Shown here: positions 7,986 to 15,571 of the stretch, piece after piece
Numbering within the stretch: the stretch's first letter is position 1
Layout: each line of letters starts with the position of its first letter
DNA from: Chloroflexota bacterium
GTDB lineage: Bacteria; Chloroflexota; UBA6077; CF-72
NCBI GenBank assembly: GCA_019247135.1
Contig: JAFAPL010000907.1
Coordinates: forward strand, 1 to 18,001
Direction: 5' to 3'
Length of the DNA: 18,001 nucleotides
Program-made: the position numbers and the translations under genes
The notes under the pieces: generated by a model
Told to the model about the DNA's origin: nothing
What the model saw: only the letters and a program-made list of their open reading frames with translations
Databases searched by the model: none

Positions 7986-9259
7986 CCTACGCTGAGCGCG
8001 GGAATCGCCATGATGAACTTGCAGCCCCATCCTCTCACGTACTCCAGCTGCCGCATGATCTCATCGCGCAGATTCCACGGCAAGATGAAGATGTGGCTGG
8101 GCCGTGTGTCGGCGATCGCCCCCGGGTGCAGGATCGGGATGTGGGTCCCAGGCGTGAACAGCCCCTGTTTGTGTGGATTGAGATCAACCGTATAGTCGAG
8201 CAGATCGGTTCGTATCCCGCAATAATTGAGCAGGGTGTTGGCTTTACCAGGTGCGCCATAGCCGACGATCACATGTCCGTTCTGCTTCAGCTCAATCAGG
8301 CACTGTAGCAGCGTGTGCTTCGTCTGGTGCACGCGATCGCGGAATGCATCGTAAAAAGCGAGGCTGGTCATCCCGGCCGCCACTTCGCGACGCCGAAGCT
8401 CGATGACGCGAGCCGAGATCGGTCGCGTCGCGTCCGATTCATGGCGCACGAATAAGCGCAGCGAGCCGCCGTGAGTTGGCAGCTCCTCCACGTCGAAGAC
8501 GACCAGCCGATGTGAACGGAGCACTCGTTCGACGCTGAGCAGGGAGAAGTATGAGAAGTGCTCGTGGTAGATGGTGTCGAACTGATTGCCGAGGATCAGC
8601 CGAAGGAGGTGCGGGACCTCCACGCTGAGTGTCCCGCACCTCCCCAGCAGCAGCCGCACACCTTCCACGAAGTCGTGCAGGTTGGGCGCCTGGGCAAGGA
8701 CATTGTTGGCCACGATCAAATCGGCCTGCTCACCCGCGGCGACCAGGTCGCGGGCGACGGACTCACCGAAGAATGCTTCGAGCGTCGGCACACCACGCTG
8801 GCGGGCGAGCGCCGCAAGGTTGTGGGCCGGGTCAATCCCCAGCACCGGAACATGACGCTCAACGAAGTACTGCAACAGATAGCCGTCGTTGCTGCCGAGC
8901 TCGATGACACGGCTGCCGTGGTCCAGAGCCAGCCGACCGATCATCGTCTCGACGTAGTCGCGCGCGTGCTCTAGCCAGCTGCTGGAGTAGGACGAGTGGT
9001 ACGCGTAGTCGGAAAAAATGATTTCGGGGGCGACGTACTCCTCGAGTTGTGCGAGAAAGCACTGCTCGCACACATACGTGCGGAGCGGGAAAAACGGCTC
9101 CATCGTATTCAGCTGTTCGGGAGTACGGAAGCTCTCGCACAGCGGCGACATGCCCAGGTCGACGAAGACGTGGTGCAACGCCGCACCACAGCCGCGACAG
9201 GCCGCGCCAACCCGCCCAGACTGCGTGCTGGCGACGGGACGTTCGAGGGTTTCGATCAT
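7982..9259 (-). CDS. Sugar C-methyltransferase, TylC3/NovU/TcaB9 type (class I SAM)
   Basis: A 425-residue protein with the three-part layout of nucleotide-sugar C-methyltransferases: an N-terminal zinc domain (Cys21, Cys24, Cys64, Cys67), a SAM-binding domain with ELGSNDG (120-126), and a C-terminal Rossmann-like domain with GYGAPGKANTLLNYC. The catalytic signature YHEH is intact at 231-234, followed by SYFS, and the Tyr-rich YAYHSSYSSS segment (85-94) that lines the active site is present. Family members methylate a carbon next to the keto group of NDP-4-keto-6-deoxy sugars. One oddity is the usual NVLAH segment, which reads NVLAQ (Gln190). The gene lies 20 bp after the epimerase and overlaps the following flavoprotein by 4 bp. 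The ATG start has only a weak ribosome site. Confidence 0.85.
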   Translation of the reverse strand: MIETLERPVASTQSGRVGAACRGCGAALHHVFVDLGMSPLCESFRTPEQLNTMEPFFPLRTYVCEQCFLAQLEEYVAPEIIFSDYAYHSSYSSSWLEHARDYVETMIGRLALDHGSRVIELGSNDGYLLQYFVERHVPVLGIDPAHNLAALARQRGVPTLEAFFGESVARDLVAAGEQADLIVANNVLAQAPNLHDFVEGVRLLLGRCGTLSVEVPHLLRLILGNQFDTIYHEHFSYFSLLSVERVLRSHRLVVFDVEELPTHGGSLRLFVRHESDATRPISARVIELRRREVAAGMTSLAFYDAFRDRVHQTKHTLLQCLIELKQNGHVIVGYGAPGKANTLLNYCGIRTDLLDYTVDLNPHKQGLFTPGTHIPILHPGAIADTRPSHIFILPWNLRDEIMRQLEYVRGWGCKFIMAIPALSVG

Positions 9260-9279
9260 GAGCTTCGCCGCATCGGTGC

Positions 9280-10284
9280 CTAGACAGCCAGCGGCAGGCG
9301 ACCGGCCTTTTCCAGCTCAGCCTGGATCCAGCGGTAGGTGCGCCCGAGGCCATCCTCGAGGCTCACGCTCGGCTCCCAACCCAGCACCTGGCGCAGCCTC
9401 GAGTTGTCCGAGTTGCGGCCGCGCACGCCCTGTGGCTTGGTCAGATCATGCTGCTTGTAGATCGTCTTGCCAGCGATTTTGGCGACGAGGTCCACCAGCT
9501 CGTTGATGGTCACCAGCCGGTCCGTGCCTAAGTTGAGCGGCGACCGATAGTCGCTCCGCATCAGACGGAAGATGCCTTCCACGCAATCGCCAACGTAACA
9601 GTACGAGCGCGTCTGCTGGCCGTCGCCCCACACCTCGATGGTCGCCCCATCGTCGGCCAACGCGACCTTGCGACAGATGGCGGCCGGCGACTTCTCTCGG
9701 CCGCCGTCGTACGTTCCGAGCTCGCCATAGATGTTATGGAAGCGCACCACGCGCGTTTCCAGGCCGTAGTCCTCGAAGTAGTGTCGACACTGCCGTTCCA
9801 TGAACAGCTTCTCCCAGCCGTAGCCGTCCTCGGCATCGGCCGGATAGGCGTCTTCCTCTTTGAGCGGCGTTACCTCGGTGCTCTTCTGCAGATAGCCCGG
9901 ATAGACGCACGCGGACGAGCTGAACAGGAACCGGCTCACGCCATTGACGCGGGCCGCCTCGATCATGTGCAGGTTGATCAGCGCTGAATCGCGCATGATC
10001 TCGGCCTTGTGCGACTCGATGAAGCCAATCCCGCCCATGTTGGCGGCCAGGTTGTAGACCTCCTCGATGCCAGACGTGGCCTGCAGAGTGTTTTCCCAGC
10101 GCCGCAGGTCGAGCTGCAGGAACTCGTCCGCGCTCGTGGGCTCGTACTCCGGCTGCTGCAGGTCGACGCCGCGCACCCAGTAGCCGCGCGCCTTGAGCGA
10201 CTTGACCAGGTGATGGCCGATGAAACCGCCAGCGCCGGTGACGAGCACGCGTGAGGTGGGTCGGTGCCCATTGGTAGTATGCAT
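9280..10284 (-). CDS. gme: GDP-mannose 3,5-epimerase-like NAD-dependent epimerase (extended SDR)
   Basis: A 334-residue extended short-chain dehydrogenase expected to convert GDP-D-mannose to GDP-L-galactose, as plant GME does. It has GAGGFIG (17-23) for NAD and several stretches typical of GME rather than generic epimerases: NMGGIGFIES, SSACVYP, RFHNIYG, GGREKSPAA, WGDGQQTRS and GVRGRNSDN. Cys126, Tyr155, Lys159 and Lys198 match Arabidopsis GME residues Cys145, Tyr174, Lys178 and Lys217 at one constant offset of 19, so there are no gaps between catalytic residues. I chose the ATG at 10284, which has AAGGA 9 bases upstream and clears the previous gene by 26 bp. A TTG at 10326 would extend the protein into that gene. 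It probably supplies a sugar for the polymer. Assignment is strong; product specificity is inferred. Confidence 0.85.
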   Translation of the reverse strand: MHTTNGHRPTSRVLVTGAGGFIGHHLVKSLKARGYWVRGVDLQQPEYEPTSADEFLQLDLRRWENTLQATSGIEEVYNLAANMGGIGFIESHKAEIMRDSALINLHMIEAARVNGVSRFLFSSSACVYPGYLQKSTEVTPLKEEDAYPADAEDGYGWEKLFMERQCRHYFEDYGLETRVVRFHNIYGELGTYDGGREKSPAAICRKVALADDGATIEVWGDGQQTRSYCYVGDCVEGIFRLMRSDYRSPLNLGTDRLVTINELVDLVAKIAGKTIYKQHDLTKPQGVRGRNSDNSRLRQVLGWEPSVSLEDGLGRTYRWIQAELEKAGRLPLAV

Positions 10285-10310
10285 AAATTTTCTTCCTTGA
10301 TCTCCTGAGC

Positions 10311-11117
10311 TCAGGGTGGGGGCCAACTCAGCCGTTGCGTAAGGTACTGGCGACTGACCAGGATGACGAAGATCGGAATATGTTTAGCGTACCGCCGCCA
10401 GAGCCGGCGCGGCTCCATAAGCAGCCTGAAAAACCACTCCAGCCCGCGCGCCTGCATCCAGGCTGGGGCCTGGCGCAGGGTGCCCGCGTGGAAATCGAAT
10501 GCCGCGCCGACGCAAACCAGCGGTCGAGCGAGCAACGAGCGATGGTCGTACGCCCAGCGTTCCTGGCGCGGGCAGCCGAGACCCACAAAGACGATCTGCG
10601 CGCCCGATGCCTTGATTCGCGCGACCTCGGCCGCATCTTCTTCCGGTGTGAGCGCCCGGAAGGGTGGCGATGAGTAGCCAGCGATGCGCAATCCTGGCAA
10701 AGTCACGTGCAGGCGGTCCACCAGGCGCTCGAGCACCTCGGGCCGACTGCCGTAAAAATACACCGAGACGCCTTCGGTCGCGGCGGTCTCGCACACCTGG
10801 CGCATGAGCGTTGGCCCGTACACCCGATCCTGCAGTCCGGCACCGTGGAGCACGTTCAACGCCCAGCGCACCGGTTGGCCATCGGGTGTGACCAGGTCGA
10901 CGCTGTTCAGGACGGTGCGGAAATCGGAATCGGTGGCCGCCATGGTGAGACCGTGCACCGAGGTGGCCGCCAGCAGCAGGGGGACACCCGCGTGGGCAGC
11001 CTGCATCACGCTCCTGACCGCCTCCGCGTACGTGGTGCGACTGACCAGCACTCCGGCCACCGGGTAGCGGCGTGCCAACGTTATAGAGGACGTAGAGGTG
11101 GTCGGACTAGAAAGCAC
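10311..11117 (-). CDS. WecG/TagA/CpsF-family glycosyltransferase
   Basis: A 268-residue GT26-family enzyme. Members add the second sugar to a polyprenyl-diphosphate-linked sugar at the inner face of the membrane. Seen here are VTPDGQPV with Asp79, the position of the proposed catalytic Asp of TagA; DRVYGPTL; the nucleotide-sugar segment FVGLGCPRQERW (177-188); GAAFDFHAGTLRQAP; and the basic, aromatic C-terminal stretch (WMQARGLEWFFRL, RRLWRRY) that holds these proteins to the membrane. Length is normal for the family. The GTG start overlaps the end of the upstream sugar transferase by 11 bp and has a GGGG ribosome site about 5 bases upstream. Its place directly after the initiating transferase fits a role as second enzyme of the repeat-unit pathway. 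The donor sugar is unknown. Confidence 0.88.
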   Translation of the reverse strand: MLSSPTTSTSSITLARRYPVAGVLVSRTTYAEAVRSVMQAAHAGVPLLLAATSVHGLTMAATDSDFRTVLNSVDLVTPDGQPVRWALNVLHGAGLQDRVYGPTLMRQVCETAATEGVSVYFYGSRPEVLERLVDRLHVTLPGLRIAGYSSPPFRALTPEEDAAEVARIKASGAQIVFVGLGCPRQERWAYDHRSLLARPLVCVGAAFDFHAGTLRQAPAWMQARGLEWFFRLLMEPRRLWRRYAKHIPIFVILVSRQYLTQRLSWPPP

Positions 11118-11889
11118 CGACGCCCCGCAGCACGATCAGCACCGTGCGGGCCAGGATGCGCAGATCCAGGCTGAGCGACCAGTGCTCGAGATAGAACAGG
11201 TCCAGCTCCGTGGCCTGGTGCATCAGGTGCACGCCGTCGCGATTGACCTGCCACCAGCCGGTGATGCCTGGCCGCGCGAGGTGTCGCGCGTGCTGCCATG
11301 GTTGGTAGCCTGCCACGATCGCCGGCAGCTCCGGTCGGGGACCGACCAGGCTCATCGAGCCGCACAGCACGTTCCAGAACTGCGGCAGCTCGTCGAGGCA
11401 GCTGCGACGCAGAAAGTGGCCGATCCTGGTGACGCGCGGGTCACCAGCCGACTTGTGGATGCGCCGCCGCTCGGGCACACCGGCTGGCGGGCCCAGGTTG
11501 CGTTTGCGGCGATCCGCGATCATCGTCCGGAACTTGAACATGACGAAGGGACGACCGTGTTTGCCGATGCGCTCCTGTCGGAAGAACACCGGCCCCGGTG
11601 AATCAACGAGGATCGCAAGTGCGACCAGTCCAAACAACGGGGACAGTAACAAGAGCGCCACGCTCGCGACGGCCACGTCGAGGCCCCGCTTGATCGCGCG
11701 TGCGAACGGGCTGGACTCCAGGCGAACGTTGCCGACAAGCGCCGCCTCCAGGGTCGCGACGGTTTCTTCAACCGTGTCGTCCTGGACGTGGTCTGGGGGT
11801 GGGAATGTGGTTACTGAGGTCACGGGGTCGCGGAGTTGGCGCATGCAATCCAGGGACTTAGAACACAAGGAAAGTCGTACACCGCGCAT
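11107..11889 (-). CDS. Polyprenyl-phosphate phosphosugar transferase (bacterial sugar transferase, PF02397)
   Basis: Starts glycan assembly by moving a sugar-1-phosphate from a nucleotide sugar to undecaprenyl phosphate. After about 60 non-conserved cytosolic residues comes KRGLD (67-71), a single hydrophobic segment broken by Ser83-Pro84 that fits the re-entrant membrane helix of monotopic enzymes, then RQERIG and FKFRTM. The catalytic Asp-Glu pair is D166-E167 in LDELPQ, followed by SLVGPRPE and RPGITGWWQVN. All core motifs are intact, and there is no multi-helix N-terminal domain, so this is a short PglC/WecP-like form with a small extension. It is first in the operon. The ATG at 11889 has no clear ribosome site; an in-frame ATG at 11844 has a weak one and would remove 15 residues. 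A good promoter lies about 70 bp upstream. Confidence 0.9.
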   Translation of the reverse strand: MRGVRLSLCSKSLDCMRQLRDPVTSVTTFPPPDHVQDDTVEETVATLEAALVGNVRLESSPFARAIKRGLDVAVASVALLLLSPLFGLVALAILVDSPGPVFFRQERIGKHGRPFVMFKFRTMIADRRKRNLGPPAGVPERRRIHKSAGDPRVTRIGHFLRRSCLDELPQFWNVLCGSMSLVGPRPELPAIVAGYQPWQHARHLARPGITGWWQVNRDGVHLMHQATELDLFYLEHWSLSLDLRILARTVLIVLRGVGAF

Positions 11890-11956
11890 GGGCGCGCACG
11901 GCGCACTGGCCTTCGCTCTCTGCGGGTGGCGGGTGGGAGAGCGACCTCCAGGAGAG

Positions 11957-11986
11957 TTGATACCAGCCCGACCTGCTTTTGGTCAA
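11957..11986 (-). promoter_or_regulatory. Probable sigma-70-type promoter of the five-gene polysaccharide operon
   Basis: On the minus strand TTGACC (complement of 11981-11986) and TATCAA (complement of 11957-11962) are 18 bp apart, and a TGG directly before the -10 gives an extended -10 (TGnTATCAA). Transcription would begin near 11950, about 60 bases before the sugar transferase ATG and after the terminator-like hairpin of the gene upstream. The element lies in the only gap of the right size, which supports the call. Confidence 0.5.
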
Positions 11987-12012
11987 GGCACCACTGTTAA
12001 CGGGTTGGGCCG

Positions 12013-12033
12013 GGCTTTTCGTTACGAAAAACC
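12013..12033 (-). terminator. Hairpin after the LLM-class oxidoreductase gene
   Basis: In minus-strand RNA, GGUUUUUCG and CGAAAAGCC can form a 9-bp stem (one G-U pair) around a UAA loop, 5 bases past the stop codon. The core is a perfect 6-bp inverted repeat. No U-run follows the stem. Its place between this gene and the next promoter fits a terminator. Confidence 0.42.
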
Positions 12034-12038
12034 GTGCA

Positions 12039-12995
12039 CTAGGTTCCCGCCAGGCGGGCGACGATTGGCGCGACCGCGTCGACATCGCCACCGAGCTTGA
12101 TGTAGCTGAAGCCGAACTTTTCCCGTCGCTCGCGTAATGCGTCCACACAGTGCTCAACGCTGCCGATCAGCACCGCGGGTGAGCTCGCCACCAGCGCGGG
12201 GTCGGCACGGATCAGATCGGCAAACACCGACGTGGCAGTGCCCGCCGCGCTCACGGAGTCTGTCACCTGACACAAGTAAATGCTCAACTGCAACTCCAGA
12301 GACTCGAGCGGTCGCTCCGCTGCCAGGGCCGCCTCGCGCACCCAATCGAGTTTCTGGGCAATGCGGTCGATTGCCAGGTCCGCGGCTGCCGCGCTGCCCA
12401 GACGGGCGTCACGCAGATCGCAGTGGACGCCGACGATGTCTGCTTCGGCGGCGGCCAGGCTCAGAACCTTGCGTCCGCCTCCGCCAATCAGCAGCGGCGG
12501 GTGGGGTTTCTGCACGGGTTTCGGCTGCCCGTCCAGGTTGCGGATGTGGTAGTGCTCGCCTTCAAAGCTGAAAGGCGCGTCGCTGAACAATCCTTTGAGC
12601 ACGTGGATTGCCTCAGCCAGTCGCTCGATGCGGACCAGAGATGTGTCGAACTGGATACCCGCCGCGGCGTAGTCTTCGGCGAGCCAACCAGCGCCCAACC
12701 CGAGCTCGAGTCGGCCGCCGGAAAGCATGTCCAGCGAGGCGGCCATTTTGTGCAGCACAACCGGGTGTCGGAAATCGTTTGTCAGCACGAGCGACAGCAG
12801 CCGCAGGCGGTCGTTGGCCTGGGCCGCCATCAGCAGCGACGTGATCGGCTCCATCCACCAGCCCAGCGACAGGTGCTCCGAGGTAGACACCGAGTCGTAG
12901 CCGATGTCCTCGATATGCGCTAGCGCATCGCGGAACTCCGCGCGGCTCAGCGCGACGGACGGCATGGGTGCGATGAAGCGGAAGGGGCGACTCAC
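12039..12995 (-). CDS. LLM-class F420-dependent oxidoreductase (MSMEG_2516-like)
   Basis: A 318-residue luciferase-like TIM-barrel protein. It resembles the F420-dependent MSMEG_2516 subfamily: RPFRF at the start, LTNDFRHPVVLHKMAASLD, SGGRLELGLGAGWLAEDY, GIQFD, the short HYHIRNLDG segment, QKPHPPLLIGGGG and AEADIVG. Length is normal. Members use reduced or oxidised F420 (sometimes FMN) for hydride transfer; the substrate is unknown. The GTG start lies 6 bases after the stop of the degenerate methyltransferase gene, so the two are probably co-transcribed, and its ribosome site is weak. Its presence between sugar-modifying genes could mean a redox step on a sugar, or it may be an unrelated passenger. 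Confidence 0.85.
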   Translation of the reverse strand: MSRPFRFIAPMPSVALSRAEFRDALAHIEDIGYDSVSTSEHLSLGWWMEPITSLLMAAQANDRLRLLSLVLTNDFRHPVVLHKMAASLDMLSGGRLELGLGAGWLAEDYAAAGIQFDTSLVRIERLAEAIHVLKGLFSDAPFSFEGEHYHIRNLDGQPKPVQKPHPPLLIGGGGRKVLSLAAAEADIVGVHCDLRDARLGSAAAADLAIDRIAQKLDWVREAALAAERPLESLELQLSIYLCQVTDSVSAAGTATSVFADLIRADPALVASSPAVLIGSVEHCVDALRERREKFGFSYIKLGGDVDAVAPIVARLAGT

Positions 12996-13001
12996 GCGTG
13001 C

Positions 13002-14186
13002 TCAGTTCAGAATGCGCAATTCGGGCACCGCCACGACGAACTGTCCGCCCCACTCGCGCACGTCGCGCATCTGCTGGACGATCTCGTGGCTCAGCGCCCA
13101 CGGCAGGATGAGCACGAACTCAGGGCGTGTGGTGCGGATCGCGTCAGGCGCCAGGACCGGAATCCGACTGCCCGGCAGGAACCGGCCCTGTTTGGCAGGA
13201 GAGCGGTCGACCGTGAAGTCGATGCGGTCCGTCGTGACGGCGCAGTAATTCAGCAAGGTGATGCCGCGGCTGGGCGCGCCATAGCCGACCACGCGCGCGC
13301 CGTTGCCCGCGGTGCGCTCCAGAAACTCGAGCAAGCCCGCTCTGACGCGCTCGGCCGTATCGGCTACGCCGGCGTAGCCCGCGGATGTTTCCAGACCAGA
13401 GGCGTGTTCGACGGCGCGAACGTCGCCAACGCCTGGACCGATGCGGCGCTCGTCCGAGCCGTGGCACGCGGTCGCCCGCACCGAGCCACCATGCAGATCG
13501 ATCTGCTCGGCGTCGACGATCACCAGTCCGTGCCGTGCCAGCGCGGACTCCAGGGCGTGCAGGGACAGGTAGCTGCGATGCGCGTGGCAGGCGACGTCGA
13601 AGTGCCCGCGGATCAGCGACAGCGCGTGGTGGAACTCGATCGCGATGCTCCCGCCCGGCCGCAAAGCACACGCCAGGCCGGCGACGAAATCATCCAGGTC
13701 AACCGCGTGGGCCAGCGCGTGGTTGACCAGGATCAGGTCGAAGCGGCCGTGCGTCGCAACCAGCGCTCGCGCCGATTGCGTGCCGAAATGACCCGCCTCG
13801 ACGCCGCACACCTGTGCGCCGCGATCGGCGAATGGTCCCAGCAGTACGCCATCCTCGCTGGCGACGTCGAGCACGCGCGCTTGTGGACCGACATTCGCCA
13901 CGAGCGTCTCAGCCCATGCCTGGAGGTGGTCCTGCACGGTGGTGGAGAACGCAGCGCCATGGCCGTGGACGGCGGTCAGATCGCCAGCGTCGACGTCGGC
14001 CGAAGGCAGCTGCGCCAGGCCGCAGACATCACAAACAAAGAGGCGCAGCGGCAGCGTGCGGTCACGCTCGCCAACCTGCTCCGGCTCGAGCAACACGTCG
14101 GCCACGGGTTGTTCGCCGAAGTCCAGGACCAGGCTGTGGAGGTCCGCTCGACAAGCGCGGCAGACATTGCGCTCGGACACGATCAC
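13002..14186 (-). CDS. Divergent TylC3/NovU-family C-methyltransferase-like protein with altered active site
   Basis: A 394-residue paralogue of the C-methyltransferase at 7982-9259. The zinc cysteines are kept (Cys9, Cys12, Cys52, Cys55), as are the C-terminal GYGAPSRGITLLNYC and FILPW-like segments. The methyltransferase centre is changed. ELGSNDG has become DVASEDG (107-113). About 17 residues are missing between GVEAG and the FDLILVN strand. The catalytic YHEH has become CHAH (200-203), losing Tyr and Glu, and the active-site Tyr-rich segment is absent (LTAVHGHGAAFS). The NxxLAH histidine (160) and the last His of the signature remain. The GTG start is well supported by AGGAG 8 bases upstream. 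It is transcribed away from the CDP-glucose 4,6-dehydratase and followed by the LLM gene. It may act on the dehydratase product with altered chemistry, or be non-methylating; both are inference. Confidence 0.8.
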   Translation of the reverse strand: MIVSERNVCRACRADLHSLVLDFGEQPVADVLLEPEQVGERDRTLPLRLFVCDVCGLAQLPSADVDAGDLTAVHGHGAAFSTTVQDHLQAWAETLVANVGPQARVLDVASEDGVLLGPFADRGAQVCGVEAGHFGTQSARALVATHGRFDLILVNHALAHAVDLDDFVAGLACALRPGGSIAIEFHHALSLIRGHFDVACHAHRSYLSLHALESALARHGLVIVDAEQIDLHGGSVRATACHGSDERRIGPGVGDVRAVEHASGLETSAGYAGVADTAERVRAGLLEFLERTAGNGARVVGYGAPSRGITLLNYCAVTTDRIDFTVDRSPAKQGRFLPGSRIPVLAPDAIRTTRPEFVLILPWALSHEIVQQMRDVREWGGQFVVAVPELRILN

Positions 14187-14198
14187 GCCGTTGTCTCC

Positions 14199-14204
14199 TA
14201 GAAT
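14199..14204 (+). promoter_or_regulatory. Probable -10 element (TAGAAT) for a leaderless dehydratase transcript
   Basis: TAGAAT differs from TATAAT at one position and ends 7 bases before the ATG, so transcription would begin at or next to the start codon. The dehydratase has no ribosome site, which fits a leaderless start. CGGACA at 14174-14179 is a possible -35 (spacing 19, slightly long). The same bases read TATTCT on the other strand, and the ribosome site of the divergent gene (AGGAG) overlaps this element. Confidence 0.42.
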
Positions 14205-14211
14205 AGTCGGG

Positions 14212-15372
14212 ATGCACCGGGTGCCGCGTACCGGGCCGCATGCTCCATTTACAGAGTCTTTGCGGGATCGGAGTATTTTCGTAACGGGTCACACCGGGTT
14301 CAAGGGTTCGTGGCTGAGCTTGTGGCTCCACGAGCTCGGCGCACGCGTCACAGGGTACGCGTTGGACCCGCCCACCGAACCCAATAATTTCGAAGCCTCG
14401 CGTATTGCCAGCCTGCTGGCGGGTGATCATCGCGCGGATATCCGCGACACCGGCGCCTTGAAAAGGGCGCTGGACGAGAGTCAGCCGGACGTCGTGCTGC
14501 ACCTGGCCGCGCGTACCGTGGTGCGCGAGAGTTTTACCGACCCTGTCGAAACCGTATCCGCCAACGTCATGGGCACGGTGACGCTGCTCGAGGCTATCCG
14601 CCTGCGCGCGCAGCCGTGCGTGGTCGTCGTCGTCTCGAGTGACAAGTGCTACGCGAACGACGAGTCTGGCAAACCATTCGGGGAAGACGATCCGCTGGGC
14701 GGCGACGATCCGTACAGCGCCAGCAAAAGCGCCGTCGAGCTGGTCACCCAGGCGTATCGAAGATCGTTCTTTCCGCCGGACCAGCTGGGGCGGCACGGCG
14801 TGGCCGTGGCGACCACGCGCGCTGGCAACGTGGTCGGCGGCGGCGACTGGACCCCGGATGGACTCGTGGCGGATGTCATGCGCAACCTGGGGATCGGCCA
14901 ACGCGTGCCGATACGCTACCCCAGTGCGGTGCGGCCGTGGCAGCACGTGCTTGAACCACTGGCTGGCTATCTGATGTTGGCCAGTCGCTTGCTCGAGCGA
15001 CACGGCGCGGCGAGGTTCTGCAGCGCGTGGAACTTCGGCCCGGACGACGCGAACTACGAAACGGTGGGCCAGGTCGTCGAGCGCATGGTCACAGCCTGGC
15101 GCAGTGGCGGCTGGGACCGGCGCACGAACGCGAGCGATCCGCCCGAGGCGACCATGCTGCGACTGTCGAGCGCGCGTGCGGCTGCCGAGCTCGGCTGGCG
15201 CAGCCGCTGGGGCATCGGCGAGGTGATCGAGCGAACCGTGGAGTGGTACCGACGCTACGCGGCCGACCCGAGCAGCGCGCGCGCGGCGTGTCTGGCGGAC
15301 ATCGAGGCGTACACGCGGGCTCTCGAAGGGCGCCCGGCACGGGCGCCAGTGCTGGCCACCGCCGCCGTCTAG
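14212..15372 (+). CDS. rfbG: CDP-glucose 4,6-dehydratase
   Basis: A 386-residue extended short-chain dehydrogenase expected to convert CDP-D-glucose to CDP-4-keto-6-deoxy-D-glucose, the entry to CDP-linked deoxy sugars. It has VTGHTGFKGSWL (24-35), the subfamily's distinctive NAD motif; the SSDKCY segment (142-147) with the Asp-Lys of 4,6-dehydratases; DDPLGG, shared with RfbG; and the catalytic YSASK (Tyr168, Lys172). VRPWQHVLEPLAGYL and NFGPDDAN are also family-typical. I chose the ATG at 14212 because the open frame upstream is antisense to the neighbouring gene and a -10-like element sits directly before it. The last codons and the stop lie inside the first unit of a tandem repeat. The cytidylyltransferase that would make CDP-glucose is not in the window. 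Confidence 0.9.
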   Translation: MHRVPRTGPHAPFTESLRDRSIFVTGHTGFKGSWLSLWLHELGARVTGYALDPPTEPNNFEASRIASLLAGDHRADIRDTGALKRALDESQPDVVLHLAARTVVRESFTDPVETVSANVMGTVTLLEAIRLRAQPCVVVVVSSDKCYANDESGKPFGEDDPLGGDDPYSASKSAVELVTQAYRRSFFPPDQLGRHGVAVATTRAGNVVGGGDWTPDGLVADVMRNLGIGQRVPIRYPSAVRPWQHVLEPLAGYLMLASRLLERHGAARFCSAWNFGPDDANYETVGQVVERMVTAWRSGGWDRRTNASDPPEATMLRLSSARAAAELGWRSRWGIGEVIERTVEWYRRYAADPSSARAACLADIEAYTRALEGRPARAPVLATAAV

Positions 15373-15541
15373 CTTCGCAGCCGGGTAGCGTCACCGGCCT
15401 GTCACGTCGGCGGCCTGGCCACGCCGCCCCGTAGCTTCGCAGCCGTGTAGCGTCACCGGCCCGTCACCTCGGCGGCCTCGCCACCGCCGCCCCGTAGCTT
15501 CGCAGCCGTGTGCGTCACCGGCCCGTCACCTCGGCGGTCTG
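15354..15541 (+). repeat. Three tandem copies of a 62-63-bp GC-rich repeat
   Basis: Units begin at 15354, 15417 and 15479, each with GCCACCGCCGCC-like sequence, then TAGCTTCGCAGCCG, a GCGTCACCGGC core and a GTCGGCGGC or CTCGGCGGC end. They differ at few positions and by one indel. A worn fourth copy (15556-15585) is visible as CTCGCGGCCTTGTAGCGT. Each unit can form an outer GCCGCC/GGCGGC stem and an inner GCCG/CGGC stem. The first unit contains the last codons and the TAG stop of the dehydratase gene. The rest lies in the 3' untranslated region. Confidence 0.85.
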
Positions 15542-15571
15542 CAGCTCGGCGTCGCGAAGGCTCGCGGCCTT

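Noticed and set aside
13086..14201. Plus-strand open frame (371 codons) across the degenerate methyltransferase
   Set aside because: Low-complexity Arg/Ala/Gln-rich translation, antisense to a gene with clear family motifs and a ribosome site.
13939..14211. N-terminal extension of the dehydratase frame by 91 codons
   Set aside because: The extra residues are Ser/Arg-rich antisense of the neighbouring gene. The ATG at 14212 has a -10-like element directly before it and gives a normal SDR N-terminus.
14062..15003. Minus-strand open frame (313 codons) across the dehydratase
   Set aside because: Antisense to a gene with complete SDR motifs; no recognisable domain or ribosome site.
15354..15541. 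CRISPR array
   Set aside because: The units are contiguous, nearly identical along their full 62-63 bp with no unique spacers, and there are no cas genes.
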